Below the pieces are notes generated by a model that did no database searches, was not told the DNA's origin, and saw only the letters and a list, made by a program, of their open reading frames with translations. A program made the position numbers and the translations under genes. From NCBI GenBank assembly GCA_013397935.1, contig VZRN01000794.1:948959-1012958 (forward strand): a stretch of 64,000 bases of DNA, read 5' to 3'. The DNA is from Dasyornis broadbenti. Taxonomy: Eukaryota > Chordata > Aves > Passeriformes > Dasyornithidae. Below, piece by piece: positions 53,901 through 63,300 of this stretch (positions are counted from its first letter, which is position 1; every line of letters starts with the position of its first letter).

Positions 53901-56900
53901 GTGGCTCTGCACAGATCCATGGGCAGCACTGTCCTTGTTTGTCCCTATCTTGCCCCACTGTTGCCTTCCTGCCTGAAGTCAAGAGACACTTTTGTATCAT
54001 GATAAGGACACACACCAGCTCCTATACTATAACATCCCCAGAATAAGGCAAATTATGCAGTGCAGGGAGCAGAAGGCAAACGTTCCGTTTTTTATTAGAA
54101 CTGTTAGAAGCACAAAATGTCCTGGTGTCCTGAAAGTCTGTGGTTTCATTCCAGTTCATAAGGAAACAAAATCTCAAATTTCAGAACATCCTGCACCTCT
54201 TCCTTTATAATGAGAGAAATTTGGGTTGACAAAAAGGACCTAGAGCCTTTTTAACCTCAGCCTAGAGAGCAGAGGAGTCTCAGTTCTGTTCTACACTACT
54301 GAAAAAAATTTCCTAGAAATTGCAGCCACAGTCTTAGATTGCTGGAGAGCAAAGGAAGTGAAGGAAACAATGAAGCAGGTTTCTTTTAGAGTGTTGGCTA
54401 AACCGACCCTTCCGATTTTCCCACTTGGTCATTTTCTCATGGAAAAAGGTGCCTCAGGAAAGTCTCTGACTGGCTCTGGCTGCTGTTGTGAAAAATACCA
54501 CAACTTTTTGCAAGTGCTCTTGATATTTTGTTATGTTCTTATGCCAGCTCCTGAACTAGGGAAAAATACAGTATGATTGTGCAGCAGCTTTGCACAGGTT
54601 TAGCTCATTAGTATTCAAAAAATAATTCTAATATTAACATATCCAGAGCAACAATTCAGCTTCCACTGTCACACCCTGGCTGTGCACAACTGAGAGGAGT
54701 CAGAACAGATCTGAGACTTTCTGATCATTGTTTGAGGCCACACTGAAAGCAAACCTATTGACTATAGATGTCTCACACTGCTACCTCTTTGATAATGTAT
54801 CCATTTAATATTTAATATACATATTTTAAAATCTGAAAGCTTCTATGCTCTTGAGAAATACTAATTCCCGAACGCTTGTTTTCCCAGCATGCATCAAGAT
54901 ACAACAGGGTATGTCTGCCTCCTGATCCAGCCTGCCAAGAAAGCAGATGCAGGCTGGTATACCTTGTCTGCAAAGAACGAAGCTGGGATTGTCTCCTGTA
55001 CTGCTCGACTTGACATATACGGTAGGTATTGGCTGGTAAATAAAACAAGCCCCCAGCTAGTTCTTAGTCTAGGTTTGACATGGGTTAGAAATCAGTGTCA
55101 CAGCACGGCCACAGCTTAATAAGGCCCCAGAAGAGATATAATGATACAGCTAAAAGGCCAAACCAGCTCTGCTGCACTGGCGTAAAGGAGGGTAAGGAAA
55201 AAAAAACACCTGAGGAGGAGTTTTGCACAATATTCTCTACTCTCACTTTCCACCTACCAGAATCCCTAGACACATAAGCATATATTTTCAAGTTGAACTT
55301 TAATTCTACTGCGTCTGACACGTGCCTGTGCCATAGCCCTGACTTAATGGAACAATAAATTGCACACAAGAAATTGGACCCTTTCTTCCACAGCGCACAG
55401 GTGGTGCAAACCGAGCGTAACTGATGGGGGCTACTTTACATCTGATACATTTGTCGAGGACTCAGAAGGCCCCAGCCCACTTCAAGAACTACAGGACATC
55501 ATTTAACTGTTATGTCTACAAGATGGAATAGACAAAGTAGAGTCCTTTGATCTTTTAAGCAGCATAATCAAACAGAAAACATGTTCCACAAACTGGATTT
55601 TATATGTATCTATATATATATATTTCAGAAACTGGTTGGATTATAACCAGACGTTCACGGAAACCCACGTTTTCAAACTCGTTTTTCTAATTCTTTTTTA
55701 AACCCCACCTAATTACCAGAAATAAGTCACCAGTGCATCTCTGTCAGCCTCCTGCCACCTTGTGGTGATACGGGCAATTGTAATGGAAGGATCAAGAGAG
55801 GGCTGGGGAGAGGCTGATGAAAAAATTCCTTAGGTATCTAAATGTTGAAAGACAAATTCTCATATGAAGGATTCAAGGCACAAACAGGAAAAACATGGAA
55901 ATCAAGAAATGCTTCCCAATTTCAACCACATTTTCTAAAACATGCAACACACACCCCAAGGAGAGTGACAGAAGTAATTTTTCTTTGTGCTATTTTGAAT
56001 GGGTAGGCTCAAGAGATCAAAGGTGTGATCTGATATTTGCAATTCCACATGCAAAGAAAAACAATAATGAGTAAGCAATGAGTTCAAGTAGAAATAAATT
56101 GAGGGCTGCAAGCAAAAAGGAGGCTCTTTTTAAAATATTTCACGATAGGGTGAATATTCAGCATGGAAATATATATTTCCTATCAATGATTAACATGTAG
56201 ATTGTAATCTCCCCCACTAAGTTACCTCAGAGTATTGGAGCCTTAACTTGACTTTCATTTTCATACCCTTTCAATTTAACTGCTGATAGGTATGTCTATC
56301 TAATTTGGGTGTAGACCCGTATGGATAAACACTGGCAAAGATAACATCATTTTCCCTTTCCTGAAGTGTTTTAGGAGTAACAATTGCTAGGTATTATGCA
56401 ATTTTTACAAAATTGTAGCAGTATTTGTTTATATGGGAACATGCTGAATGTTACTTTTAAATTACTGAATATGTGCCATTGGATTACATTTCTTTCAGTA
56501 TGTAAAAAAATCTAGAAAACACGTTAGTAGTTGTAAGTACTAGAGGGCAATAAAAATTGCAATCACTTCCTTGAAGAAAAGCCATCCAGAGGATGAAGTA
56601 GTACAGAATCAGAGCCCTGTCCAGTTTGTTCATCGCTGTGCAGGCTATGGTATGTTTTTAGTTTTGATTGCAAGAGCTTTGGAGAAGGCTCCAAAGATTC
56701 AATCATTAAATTTTGGACTTCGTGAAATCCTTATAAACGTTGCCACTGAACTGAACAGGGATAGAACTTTATCTGCAGACTTCAATAAAAATATTGAATA
56801 TATAAACCATGCCAATTATATTATTTGAAGGAACGACCCTAAAGCAGAAAAACCAATGCTGTGCTCTCTTCAAGGATGTTGGAAGCAACTGTCCAGGTGT

Positions 56901-57145
56901 GTGTATTGATTTCTCCTGTTTCATTGTGACCCGAACTCGAGGTTTATATGGCCCTTTCTGTTTCTGTTGCTTCAGCTCAGTGGCACCGTCAAATTCCACA
57001 AGCACTCAAGCTCCGCCCTGCAGGCAGCCGGTACACAAATCTCAGCAGCCAAGGACTCGACATCTTCTCTGCCTTTCCAACTCCTGAGAGCCCTATGTTG
57101 TTTTCATCCCCAACCCAAAAGCTGGTGGAGAGTGAAGAACTTTAA
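17026..57145 (+). CDS. MYPN: Myopalladin, complete CDS in 19 exons
   Basis: Sarcomeric I-set immunoglobulin protein of the palladin/myopalladin/myotilin family. Known role: in striated muscle it sits at the Z-disc/I-band, ties alpha-actinin to nebulin or nebulette and binds ANKRD1 (CARP); a nuclear pool is reported. Joined exons give 1,338 residues, against about 1,320 in human. Seen here: an N-terminal conserved start (MQDDSLETSTSISQLLRESY), a helical block 165-181, Ig1 281-371, Ig2 457-556, a proline-rich stretch 660-680, a Q/P/S-rich linker 681-871, Ig3 963-1058, Ig4 1090-1182, Ig5 1189-1282 and a C-terminal ESEEL. Ig1, Ig2 and Ig4 have both canonical cysteines (302/353, 479/538, 1112/1164). 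Ig3 and Ig5 have Ile1038 and Leu1264 in place of the second, which I recall as a family trait. All 18 introns are GT-AG and every phase matches. Palladin is excluded because the match to myopalladin runs the whole length, including the N terminus and tail. Confidence 0.97.
17964..24976 (+). other. MYPN: MYPN intron 1 of the coding region (7.0 kb)
   Basis: GT-AG intron splitting Ig1 between Arg313 and Trp314. It holds AT-rich unique sequence and a 14-T tract at 23501-23514. I saw no exon of another gene, no clear transposon and no RNA gene. Open frames here are short and show no recognisable protein. Confidence 0.8.
23501..23514 (+). repeat. Poly(T) tract, 14 T
   Basis: Run in the 7-kb first coding intron. 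Confidence 0.85.
24977..25152 (+). CDS. MYPN: MYPN coding exon 2 (second half of Ig1)
   Basis: 176 nt, acceptor ttgcAG at 24975-24976, donor GTAATG at 25153. Encodes residues 313-372, completing Ig1: Trp314, the EEDTGRYSC signature with Cys353, and the closing strand ending IYIE. Very close to mammalian myopalladin. The following intron (25153-26651, 1.5 kb) shows nothing else recognisable. Confidence 0.96.
26652..26703 (+). CDS. MYPN: MYPN coding exon 3 (52 nt)
   Basis: Short exon after a T-rich tract and AG at 26650-26651; donor GTAAGT at 26704. Encodes residues 372-389, an acidic serine stretch (GISSSDSEGELIKDEMD) just after Ig1, matching the SSSDSEG block in human myopalladin. The following intron (26704-28764, 2.1 kb) has a 13-T tract near 27799 and no recognisable gene. 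Confidence 0.93.
28765..28912 (+). CDS. MYPN: MYPN coding exon 4 (Ig1-Ig2 linker)
   Basis: 148 nt, acceptor ttcacAG at 28763-28764, donor GTAGGG at 28913. Encodes residues 389-438, an Ala/Pro/Val/Thr-rich disordered linker that is poorly conserved with mammals. The call rests on splice signals, phase agreement at both ends and position. The following intron (28913-30428) contains a locally GC-rich patch at about 29070-29300. Confidence 0.88.
30429..30500 (+). CDS. MYPN: MYPN coding exon 5 (lead-in to Ig2)
   Basis: 72 nt, phase 0 at both ends, acceptor ctacAG at 30427-30428, donor GTAATT at 30501. Encodes residues 439-462, including the strongly conserved SPTNYLQGLDG and the first strand of Ig2 (APVFTK). 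Followed by the shortest intron of the gene (227 bp, 30501-30727), which carries an 18-A tract. Confidence 0.96.
30576..30593 (+). repeat. Poly(A) tract, 18 A
   Basis: Uninterrupted run in the 227-bp MYPN intron between coding exons 5 and 6, followed by more A-rich sequence. No retroposed body is recognisable upstream of it. Confidence 0.9.
30728..30869 (+). CDS. MYPN: MYPN coding exon 6 (Ig2, first part)
   Basis: 142 nt, acceptor attAG at 30726-30727, donor GTATGT at 30870. Encodes residues 463-510 with the Ig cysteine Cys479 and core Trp491, ending at LQK before the microexon. The intron after it (30870-31419, 550 bp) holds only AT-rich sequence. Confidence 0.96.
31420..31443 (+). CDS. MYPN: MYPN coding exon 7, 24-nt microexon in Ig2
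   Basis: Only 24 nt, phase 1 at both ends. The acceptor is a pyrimidine tract with AG at 31418-31419; the donor is GTGAGG at 31444. With the flanking bases it encodes KPRSMAEP (residues 510-517), identical to the corresponding stretch of human myopalladin, which makes a chance match very unlikely. It inserts into a loop in the middle of Ig2. The following intron (31444-33446, 2.0 kb) shows nothing else. Confidence 0.94.
33447..33563 (+). CDS. MYPN: MYPN coding exon 8 (Ig2, last part)
   Basis: 117 nt, phase 1 at both ends, acceptor ttgcAG at 33445-33446, donor GTAAGA at 33564. Encodes residues 518-557: EEICTLVIAEVF, then EDSGSFTC with Cys538 (Phe rather than the usual Tyr two residues before it), and the closing strand. 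Followed by a 415-bp intron with nothing notable. Confidence 0.96.
33979..34348 (+). CDS. MYPN: MYPN coding exon 9 (proline-rich region)
   Basis: 370 nt, acceptor tttcAG at 33977-33978, donor GTAAGT at 34349. Encodes residues 557-680. It contains the conserved KPKLEGVLVNHNEPRSSS and GLRVHF blocks, and ends in a proline-rich stretch, SPSKEPPPVLAKPKL (666-680). By family knowledge this corresponds to the region that binds the SH3 domain of nebulin and nebulette. The following intron (34349-36396, 2.0 kb) has no recognisable element. Confidence 0.95.
36397..36969 (+). CDS. MYPN: MYPN coding exon 10 (long Q/P/S linker)
   Basis: 573 nt, phase 2 at both ends, acceptor gtgcAG at 36395-36396, donor GTAAGT at 36970. 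Encodes residues 680-871: a Gln-rich start (QLKQLHNQVLLEQQQ), a diverged Ser/Thr/Pro/Gln-rich disordered stretch, and a conserved end (GRIQNPVAFLSAVLPSLP, then NAMGLPRS). Most of the divergence from mammals is in its middle. The following intron (36970-38000, 1.0 kb) carries a 16-A tract at 37853-37868. Confidence 0.95.
37853..37868 (+). repeat. Poly(A) tract, 16 A
   Basis: Uninterrupted run about 130 bp upstream of the coding exon 11 acceptor. Confidence 0.9.
38001..38148 (+). CDS. MYPN: MYPN coding exon 11
   Basis: 148 nt, acceptor ttgatAG at 37999-38000, donor GTAAGA at 38149. Encodes residues 871-920, a basic linker (TQGLTKKNLKPLP, then VTDDSIRENKAALVKDLERK) ending in QQ. It matches the corresponding human block at QGLAKKN and IRETK. 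A 9.7-kb intron follows. Confidence 0.93.
42849..42866. repeat. 18-bp perfect palindrome
   Basis: ATTGTCTAGCTAGACAAT reads the same on both strands. It lies in the 9.7-kb intron with no transposon visible on either side. Confidence 0.85.
44895..44935 (+). repeat. Imperfect 20-bp tandem duplication
   Basis: Two adjacent copies of a unit containing tacttttatacct, differing at a few bases, in the 9.7-kb intron. Confidence 0.7.
47629..47650 (+). repeat. Poly(T) tract, 22 T
   Basis: Longest homopolymer in the window, about 220 bp upstream of the coding exon 12 acceptor. Likely length-polymorphic. Confidence 0.9.
47870..48091 (+). CDS. MYPN: MYPN coding exon 12 (start of Ig3)
   Basis: 222 nt, phase 0 at both ends, acceptor ctgcAG at 47868-47869, donor GTACGT at 48092. 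Encodes residues 921-994: the very conserved ISSFEQRLMNEIEFRLERTP and acidic DESDDE block, then Ig3 from about 963 with Cys985. In palladin the equivalent Ig3 binds F-actin. The intron that follows is 471 bp and plain. Confidence 0.97.
48563..48712 (+). CDS. MYPN: MYPN coding exon 13 (Ig3)
   Basis: 150 nt, phase 0 at both ends, acceptor ctacAG at 48561-48562, donor GTAAGG at 48713. Encodes residues 995-1044 with core Trp997 and the DDDGNYTIMAANPQ signature. The usual Tyr-x-Cys is Tyr-x-Ile here (Ile1038), so Ig3 cannot form the canonical intradomain disulfide. The next intron (831 bp) has a 14-T tract at 49223-49236. Confidence 0.97.
49223..49236 (+). repeat. Poly(T) tract, 14 T
   Basis: Run in the intron before coding exon 14. 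Confidence 0.85.
49544..49623 (+). CDS. MYPN: MYPN coding exon 14 (end of Ig3)
   Basis: 80 nt, acceptor ttgcAG at 49542-49543, donor GTGAAA at 49624. Encodes residues 1045-1071: GRISCSGHLMVQS, the last strand of Ig3, then a basic linker (FRGRISTTQPHR). A 469-bp intron follows. Confidence 0.95.
50093..50219 (+). CDS. MYPN: MYPN coding exon 15 (start of Ig4)
   Basis: 127 nt, acceptor ttgcAG at 50091-50092, donor GTATTA at 50220. Encodes residues 1071-1113: a charged linker, the conserved ERFFRPYFLQAPGDMVAHEG and Cys1112. The C-terminal Ig domains are the alpha-actinin-binding part of the human protein. A 1.5-kb intron follows with no other recognisable feature. Confidence 0.97.
51725..51932 (+). 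CDS. MYPN: MYPN coding exon 16 (rest of Ig4)
   Basis: 208 nt, acceptor cttAG at 51723-51724, donor GTAAGA at 51933. Encodes residues 1114-1183 with core Trp1124, the SDAGTYTC signature (Cys1164) and the closing strand to TVV. Ig4 is canonical. The 749-bp intron after it contains an (AT)11 microsatellite. Confidence 0.97.
52094..52115. repeat. (AT)11 microsatellite
   Basis: Perfect AT dinucleotide repeat of 22 bp in the intron between coding exons 16 and 17, flanked by gag and ctc, which makes the whole block self-complementary. Confidence 0.92.
52682..52847 (+). CDS. MYPN: MYPN coding exon 17 (start of Ig5)
   Basis: 166 nt, acceptor ttccAG at 52680-52681, donor GTACTG at 52848. Encodes residues 1183-1238: EKLQNCGVPEGYPVRLEC with Cys1211, then the core Trp1223 in FYWKKDNETIP. 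A 2.0-kb intron follows that contains a CR1 scrap. Confidence 0.97.
53786..53845 (+). mobile_element. CR1 RT fragment in MYPN intron 17
   Basis: About 60 bp translating to SVLFNISIDDLDEG, the CR1 reverse-transcriptase motif that normally reads like LFNIFINDLDEG. Flanking sequence is not recognisably CR1, so this is a short relic from a subfamily other than the 5931-7226 copy. Confidence 0.65.
54888..55021 (+). CDS. MYPN: MYPN coding exon 18 (end of Ig5)
   Basis: 134 nt, acceptor tcccAG at 54886-54887, donor GTAGGT at 55022. Encodes residues 1238-1283. The KADAGWYTLSAKNEAG signature has Leu1264 where most I-set domains have Cys, as in Ig3. Nearly identical to mammalian myopalladin. A 1.95-kb intron follows, with a short TA run at 55611-55623. 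Confidence 0.97.
55611..55623. repeat. Short TA run
   Basis: Thirteen bases of alternating T and A in the last MYPN intron. Confidence 0.8.
56976..57145 (+). CDS. MYPN: MYPN coding exon 19 with stop codon
   Basis: Acceptor cttcAG at 56974-56975; stop TAA at 57143-57145. Encodes residues 1283-1338, the C-terminal tail: AQWHRQIP, then GSRYTNLSSQGLDIFSAF and the terminal ESEEL, which matches the ESDEL end of human myopalladin. Confidence 0.97.
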
Positions 57146-57390
57146 AAAACAAACACTTGTTCCAGCTGCACCCGCGGAGGTACTAGAACTGTGAAAAACT
57201 AAATAAAACAAAACAAGAGGTACAACTCAAGATGCTCAAGGTTTACAAGCAATTTGTTTGTAATTAAGTGTTCTGCTGCTGCAAATGCTGCAAGTAATAT
57301 ATCGTACAAGACTTTTGCATATGATTTTAATGCAGGATAATTGTGGTATGGAGTGTTGTGCAATAAATTCAGTACTGTGTAGTTTGCTAA
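57146..57390 (+). other. MYPN: Probable MYPN 3' UTR, proximal part
   Basis: Directly follows the stop codon. AATAAA hexamers lie at 57202-57207 and 57362-57367; the second is followed within about 10-20 nt by a GT-rich stretch (ctgtgtagtttgc), the more typical arrangement for cleavage. Further AATAAA at 58218, 58482 and 58934 could serve longer isoforms. The true end cannot be fixed without transcript data. Confidence 0.55.
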
Positions 57391-60300
57391 GAATTACATA
57401 GTGAACATAGTTTTCAGCACCTAAAAGCCAATACCACTTTCACTTCTTGAATTAGAGCTACTGCACTGTAGCTGCCACGATAAGGATTGATGATGATTAG
57501 CTGGAATACTGCCAGTGAAAACATTGACATTACAGTAACAATAATCCTGTATGTGGGTAAGCAACAAGACTTTGAATGTAATTCTAAAAAAACATGCCAA
57601 ACAATCACAAAGCACAAGTTAAAGGAAAAAGATGTAACTCATTTTTATATATGATTATTATGCCAGACTATTTTAGAATTTTTGAACTCCAGACTAGACA
57701 AATATAGAATTTCATGTAGGTACAGCTGCATACCCTAAATATTTATATCTCTGTGTGTGTGTACTCCATGAACTGTGTACTCTTGGTGTAAGGGTTCATA
57801 AAATAAGGTACAGGGCATGTGCATAAGGCGCTAACATAGGAAATGAAAACTCCTCTTGTCTGAAGCATGTTCTCTTGAGCCCATAGCTGAAACTATTTTC
57901 CGGATATGCTTCATATTTTTTTCTTTACCATGTTAGTGATCCTCTGACTTTAACACAGACAATACCAAGCTTGTAACTTCAACAACTTTTAAATATCAGT
58001 CTCTTTTTCCTAATTTTTAATGTGCATCTACCATCTAAGCTCGTTTTACAGCTAAACGGAAAGCAATTATGACTTGGTAAATTTTCACCACCATTTAGGA
58101 AATGATCACAAGTGTGGTGTCTAATATGAAGACAGAAAACTGTTAGTATACAAAAGTTAAGTAACAGTTACATGCAAAAAGAAAAAAAAAACCAACCCTA
58201 TTGTAACTAACAGTAGTAATAAATAAGGCAAATTAATGAAAGCTCAATAGAAGGTGTTAAGTGACAACACTTAACAATTGATTTAAATATATTTGGCATT
58301 TATGGAAATTACATTAATACCTCCCAGCTCTTAGAATTTGTGAATGTTTAAGATGTTTTCCTGCGTATTTAAATTACTGCTAACCCTCTTCTCCGGACAT
58401 TGTTCACAAGCACTTCTTACTTACTGCTTTCAACATGGCTGGAGAATGCAACAAAATCCTATCAAAGTCACAGAGATGAAAAATAAAATTATCAGATACT
58501 TTCATTTTAGACTACATATTTGGGATTTTTTCAAATTTAAAATTTTAACTTCAAAAAGGTACATATGCAAAGAAAATAATGGGGAGTTAGCTTAAGAGCA
58601 AAAGAATACTGGATATAGCCAGAGGCTGAGAAAGAGAGTGCCCTTCTCTGGGCTTCCCACAAATACGGCTTCTGTTGCCCCTAACTGTTGGTTCCCTAAG
58701 GGTTTAGAGGAAGTTAATTTCTTGTGTTGTTTTACTTCCCACTTGAGTGAACACCATAAAACAAAACCATCATTATAACTCTCATGCTTTTGTTAGAAAT
58801 CTCAGGCAACTCACCCAGACTGGACAGACCAGAAAGCTCAAACACATTCTTATCCTAAGAGTTAAAACAAGGTGTAGGTATTTCTATGGCAAAGCAGATG
58901 TTGCCCATGTTGTACCCCTTCCCTGGCAAACAAAATAAAACCCATGGCTATTAAAAGTGATGCATTGAGTTAAGTGACTTCAGTTATGAGATGCCCAACT
59001 TAAAACATACTGTGGGTCTGATTTTTTAGAATACAGAATCTACTGCTCATCTTATCTTCACTTGGTTTTTAAGATGGCTTAGGGATTCCAAAATTAAACC
59101 CCAAATTTTAAGTTTCCCGTATTAGTTACTACCTTGCAAAAATAATTCAAGAAATGTTATTGGATTTTGCTTGCTTAATTCAGTGCTGTTTGTGAAATGG
59201 GAAGGCAGGGAATTAAGACATGGAAGATCGAACTCTACTCACATCTACAGCCCTGGTCATCCCATTATTTCATGTACGGGAAAGTAAATTTTGATCTGAA
59301 GTATTCCAGGTTGTCTATTGGCCATCAGGCTTTATCCCTAAGCACAAGCTTAATCAAGAGATTGCCTGCCTGGAAGTCACCTGTGGCCCCTTTGCCTGGC
59401 TGAGAGTGAGGGGTTGGACCAGATGACCTTCTGAGCTTTCTTCAGACCTAAATCACTCTATGCTTCCTAAATTATTTCATTTTCCACCGCCTTTCTGAAT
59501 ATCCCACCTAGATTAAGTTACCTGTCAGCCGAGTAGAAACTAAGAATTCAAGCAAGCACAAGCTGTTCCCTTTTGCTGGAATCCATCCTATTAGGCAAGC
59601 CTAGCTAAAAGAGTTCTTCACACTGCGTAGAAGAAAGGAATATAGTACTGAGTACTGGCAAATATCTGGTTACCAGTGCTGGAATCATGCTGATCAAAAT
59701 TATGACAGCAATAGTGATTTACAACATCAGACACCACATCCAAAAACTCAGTGCAAATTAAAATACAAAATGCACAATGTAAATATGCTAACCATATCTC
59801 TTCAGCTTTTCTCTGCAGTTATCAGTGGAGTGTCTCCAAACTCACATCATTATAACCTGAACTGACAAGCTGAGGATTAAGTAGTACAATGTTTTTTAAA
59901 ATGTACATTCAGTTCTTTGGAAGTGGGAGGACAAGAAGGTACTGCTGAAAGACTTTTTCCAAAGATTTCTGTAAGAAGGATTAATCCTCAATCATTCAAG
60001 AAGCGGCCCCAGAAATCTCAGTGAGAGTTAGGCTACAGAAAGTAGATCACCAAAATCTGTTGGCTGAACTATAAAATTCTCTCCTGGACAGTATTTATTA
60101 GCAAAAAGATCAAAACCCTTCACATTTCCCTATATAACGCAGAAGTCAGCATTTTCAATTACTTTCAGTAGCTCTGATAAAAACAAACTCAGATTCTGAT
60201 CCCAAATGATTTGTAGCTGTTACATTTTGCTCATGAACTGCTACAGGACATTTCTCCTCTGCATGTACTGAGCCTGTGAAGGGAGCCTGTAAGGGCAGCT

Positions 60301-63300
60301 TGCATGAATGGATGCCAATGCTGTTTAATACGTAGTATTGATGTGCCCATCACAAGGAAGAACTTGCAAGATAAAGACACCAAAATTACCTTTGTGTTGT
60401 TAAGTGGTGGAAAAGACAAGGGGAAAAGGCTTGTGGAAGGACAGTAGAACAGTACTATGTTGCCTCGTTGTGTCAGGATGCACAAGAACCTGTGCTAGCA
60501 ACTCTGCTCCCTCCTGAACAATCTGGCTGCTCATTGCCGGTGTTTACTGAATAATCAATTCCATTTCACACCAATACAGCATTTCATTCTCTTATTCAGG
60601 GCAGGCTACTGCAGCAACAAAACTTTATGTTAGACCTTCCACTGAAGTCACTGTTAGCTATTAACGTCCAAAAGTCCATGAAACCACCAGAGTGTGGAAC
60701 ATAATGCTGTGTAAGTGTGATACAGAAATGCTCAGGTTTGTAACCTTGTAAGTGTTTACTGATTCAAAATCTTGTAGGTTTATTTAATTTCCCATTTCAT
60801 CTTAGTCCTGGTTTTGTATAGAACCAGAAGCACAATATATTGCAAACTAGAGCAGAAATGACAGCTTTTGTGTTGCAATTCTAGATTTCAAGAAGTATTA
60901 CTTTTGCTTTAAACTTTTGGTCCAGATTGATGCAAACCCAGCCTGCAGCAGCATTGCACTTGGGTCTGCATTGATATCATTGGACCTCTTGCCTTAAAAC
61001 CACTGGATTGAGCTCCTTGCTTCCACATGGAAGTGCAGCAACCCTTCTGAATGCCTTACATCTGCAAACGTGAGGAGAACACACACTTCAAATACAAAAA
61101 CCAAAGTCTTCATCTCAATACGCATACAACAGCCAGTCCCAACTGTTTACAATAATTGTAGGTACTTCAACCAATGAATCTGGAGTAAGAATTCATTTAA
61201 GAACTGTGTTCTTAATGTTAACCAGGTTTAAAAGCATTAGTTTATGAAAAATGCCTTATGAAACCTAATGAAATACTGATACTGTTAATACTGGAGAAGC
61301 AACTCAACGATAATTGCCTTATTATTTCCAATACAAAAATATTCACTTTGAGCCTTAAAATTCTAGTTAATATTTTTTCTTGATTAAAGTTCTTTTTTTT
61401 TTTTTCCAAAGCCATTCTCACTGGGAAGAAAAATGTTCACGTCAGTTTTATATTTTAAGTGCACATGAAAGGAAAAAAACAAACACCTGTCTGTTCAGTA
61501 ATGTATTTCCCTTCATCTCACCTGAACTTAAATAAATGCTTCAGAGTTGCATACAAGCCTGTGTCCTCCACACGTTCAAATAATTGTGAAAATGTGCAAC
61601 AATGCCAGAAGTTTTCTCAGAACTCTGCTGTGACAGCCGATTAATGAAATCAGACTTCACATTATTTAGAAGAAAATCATAAATATTGTCAAGTTACATA
61701 CTAGCCATGCTTCTAGCAGGTAGTTGTGAAATAAAGTTGTTGCTTTTCTAAACAATTTTTGATATCAGTTCTCATTGATTTTAAAATATACTCCTATACA
61801 GTCTGTCAGTTCCTGTTTCAGTATAGAAAACTCACTGCTGTGTTAGCAGTGCAGGTGAGACAGTGTCTGCCTGAAGCTCACAGCTAATAAATTAGGGTAA
61901 GATGGTACATCATTGAATTATTTAAGAATTGTATTCATTGTTATTACATACATAAACTTGCCACTTAATGGTAAGGAATAGTCCAACAGCATTAACTTGA
62001 CTATATGATGGACAACAAGGAATTCTACTGTCTCTATGCGTAACATGACTTCGTATCTCTGAGGCTGAATCTACTTTCTGCTTGCTGATAAAGATCTAAT
62101 GTAACTCACACAAAGCAAAGGCCCACATTTTAATAATTAGCACTGTTTGTTACTGTTGGAGAGGCTAAATATACGTTTAGAAACCCATTCCTGAATGCCA
62201 GCATTTAAAGTAGAGAGTTGCTCAGAATATACAGTGCCTCTCCCGCCTGTGCTTAAGCCAGCCTGAAATCCAGGAACCACCAGGAACCATCCAACTCCTA
62301 CCCCAGGAAAAGTAGGAGCCTGCAACAGTAACCAAGGGCAAAACGTCAGTGAGGGAGAGACAGACAGGGAGGTCAGGTCTTTCTGTGGAACTGCGCCTGC
62401 AGCACAATCCCTCTCCCCCAAAACAGGGCTTAGTTCCTATTAATGCCTTTGTTCTTCTCTGAAAGCTGCTTAATTGTCGAAAATAACTCCTATCAAAGCT
62501 ATTCATTTGTCATTTGAAAGAATCCTAAAATATAAGACATGGCAGCAGCCAGCAGGGAACCTGTGAGCCTTCCCTGCTGGAAATCCACCAACAGCTGTTG
62601 TGGGACAGCAGCTCCCCTTCTTCTTCTCTCTCTTGGCTAACATTAAGGAGGGTTTGTCTCTGGAAACTCCCCTCAGCAGTACCAGCAAAAGCACCCTTCA
62701 GCTCCACAGTCTGCTGCCACCTCAACAGGCACCAACAGCTGAGCCTCTGCAGGCTCTTCACCCTACTACAAACACATCTGCTTCCCCAGCCATCTTCTCC
62801 CATGCGTTTTTTCATCTTCCCAGCCTCCTTTCCTCTTCTACCTTTTCTGCCGAGACCTCTCCATCCCACACAAGTGAAAGCAGCACATAAACAAAAGGCC
62901 ATTCAGCACATCACCAGGGCTGAAATGAACTCAACTGCTCTGCAAGAATGCTCCATAATTTTTTCCCAAACTCATACATAAAACACACTCCTTACTATAA
63001 CTGGGAAGCCAGTATCATTTGCTGGTTGGTTATTCAACACATTAAACTGCCAGGACTGTGATAGAAGTAGTGTAACATTCAGGGTAGAAAATCCACTAGT
63101 TAGTAATTCCTAGGGTAGGAATTTCAGATATTTGGTGAGGACATAACATAGAAAACATTTTATTTATGATTTACAAAATCTGTTATTGTTTCCAGATAAC
63201 ATAAGATTAAAAAATAAAATCCCATCATTTAAATCCTACAAAAATCTAGAAGCTTAGATTATTTTCACACAAGCATTCTCATTTATGGTATATAATCACA

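Noticed and set aside
62525..62981. Overlapping 125-127-codon frames on both strands
   Set aside because: Low-complexity Ser/Pro- and Gly/Lys-rich mirror images of one GC-richer patch, which is typical of non-coding sequence.
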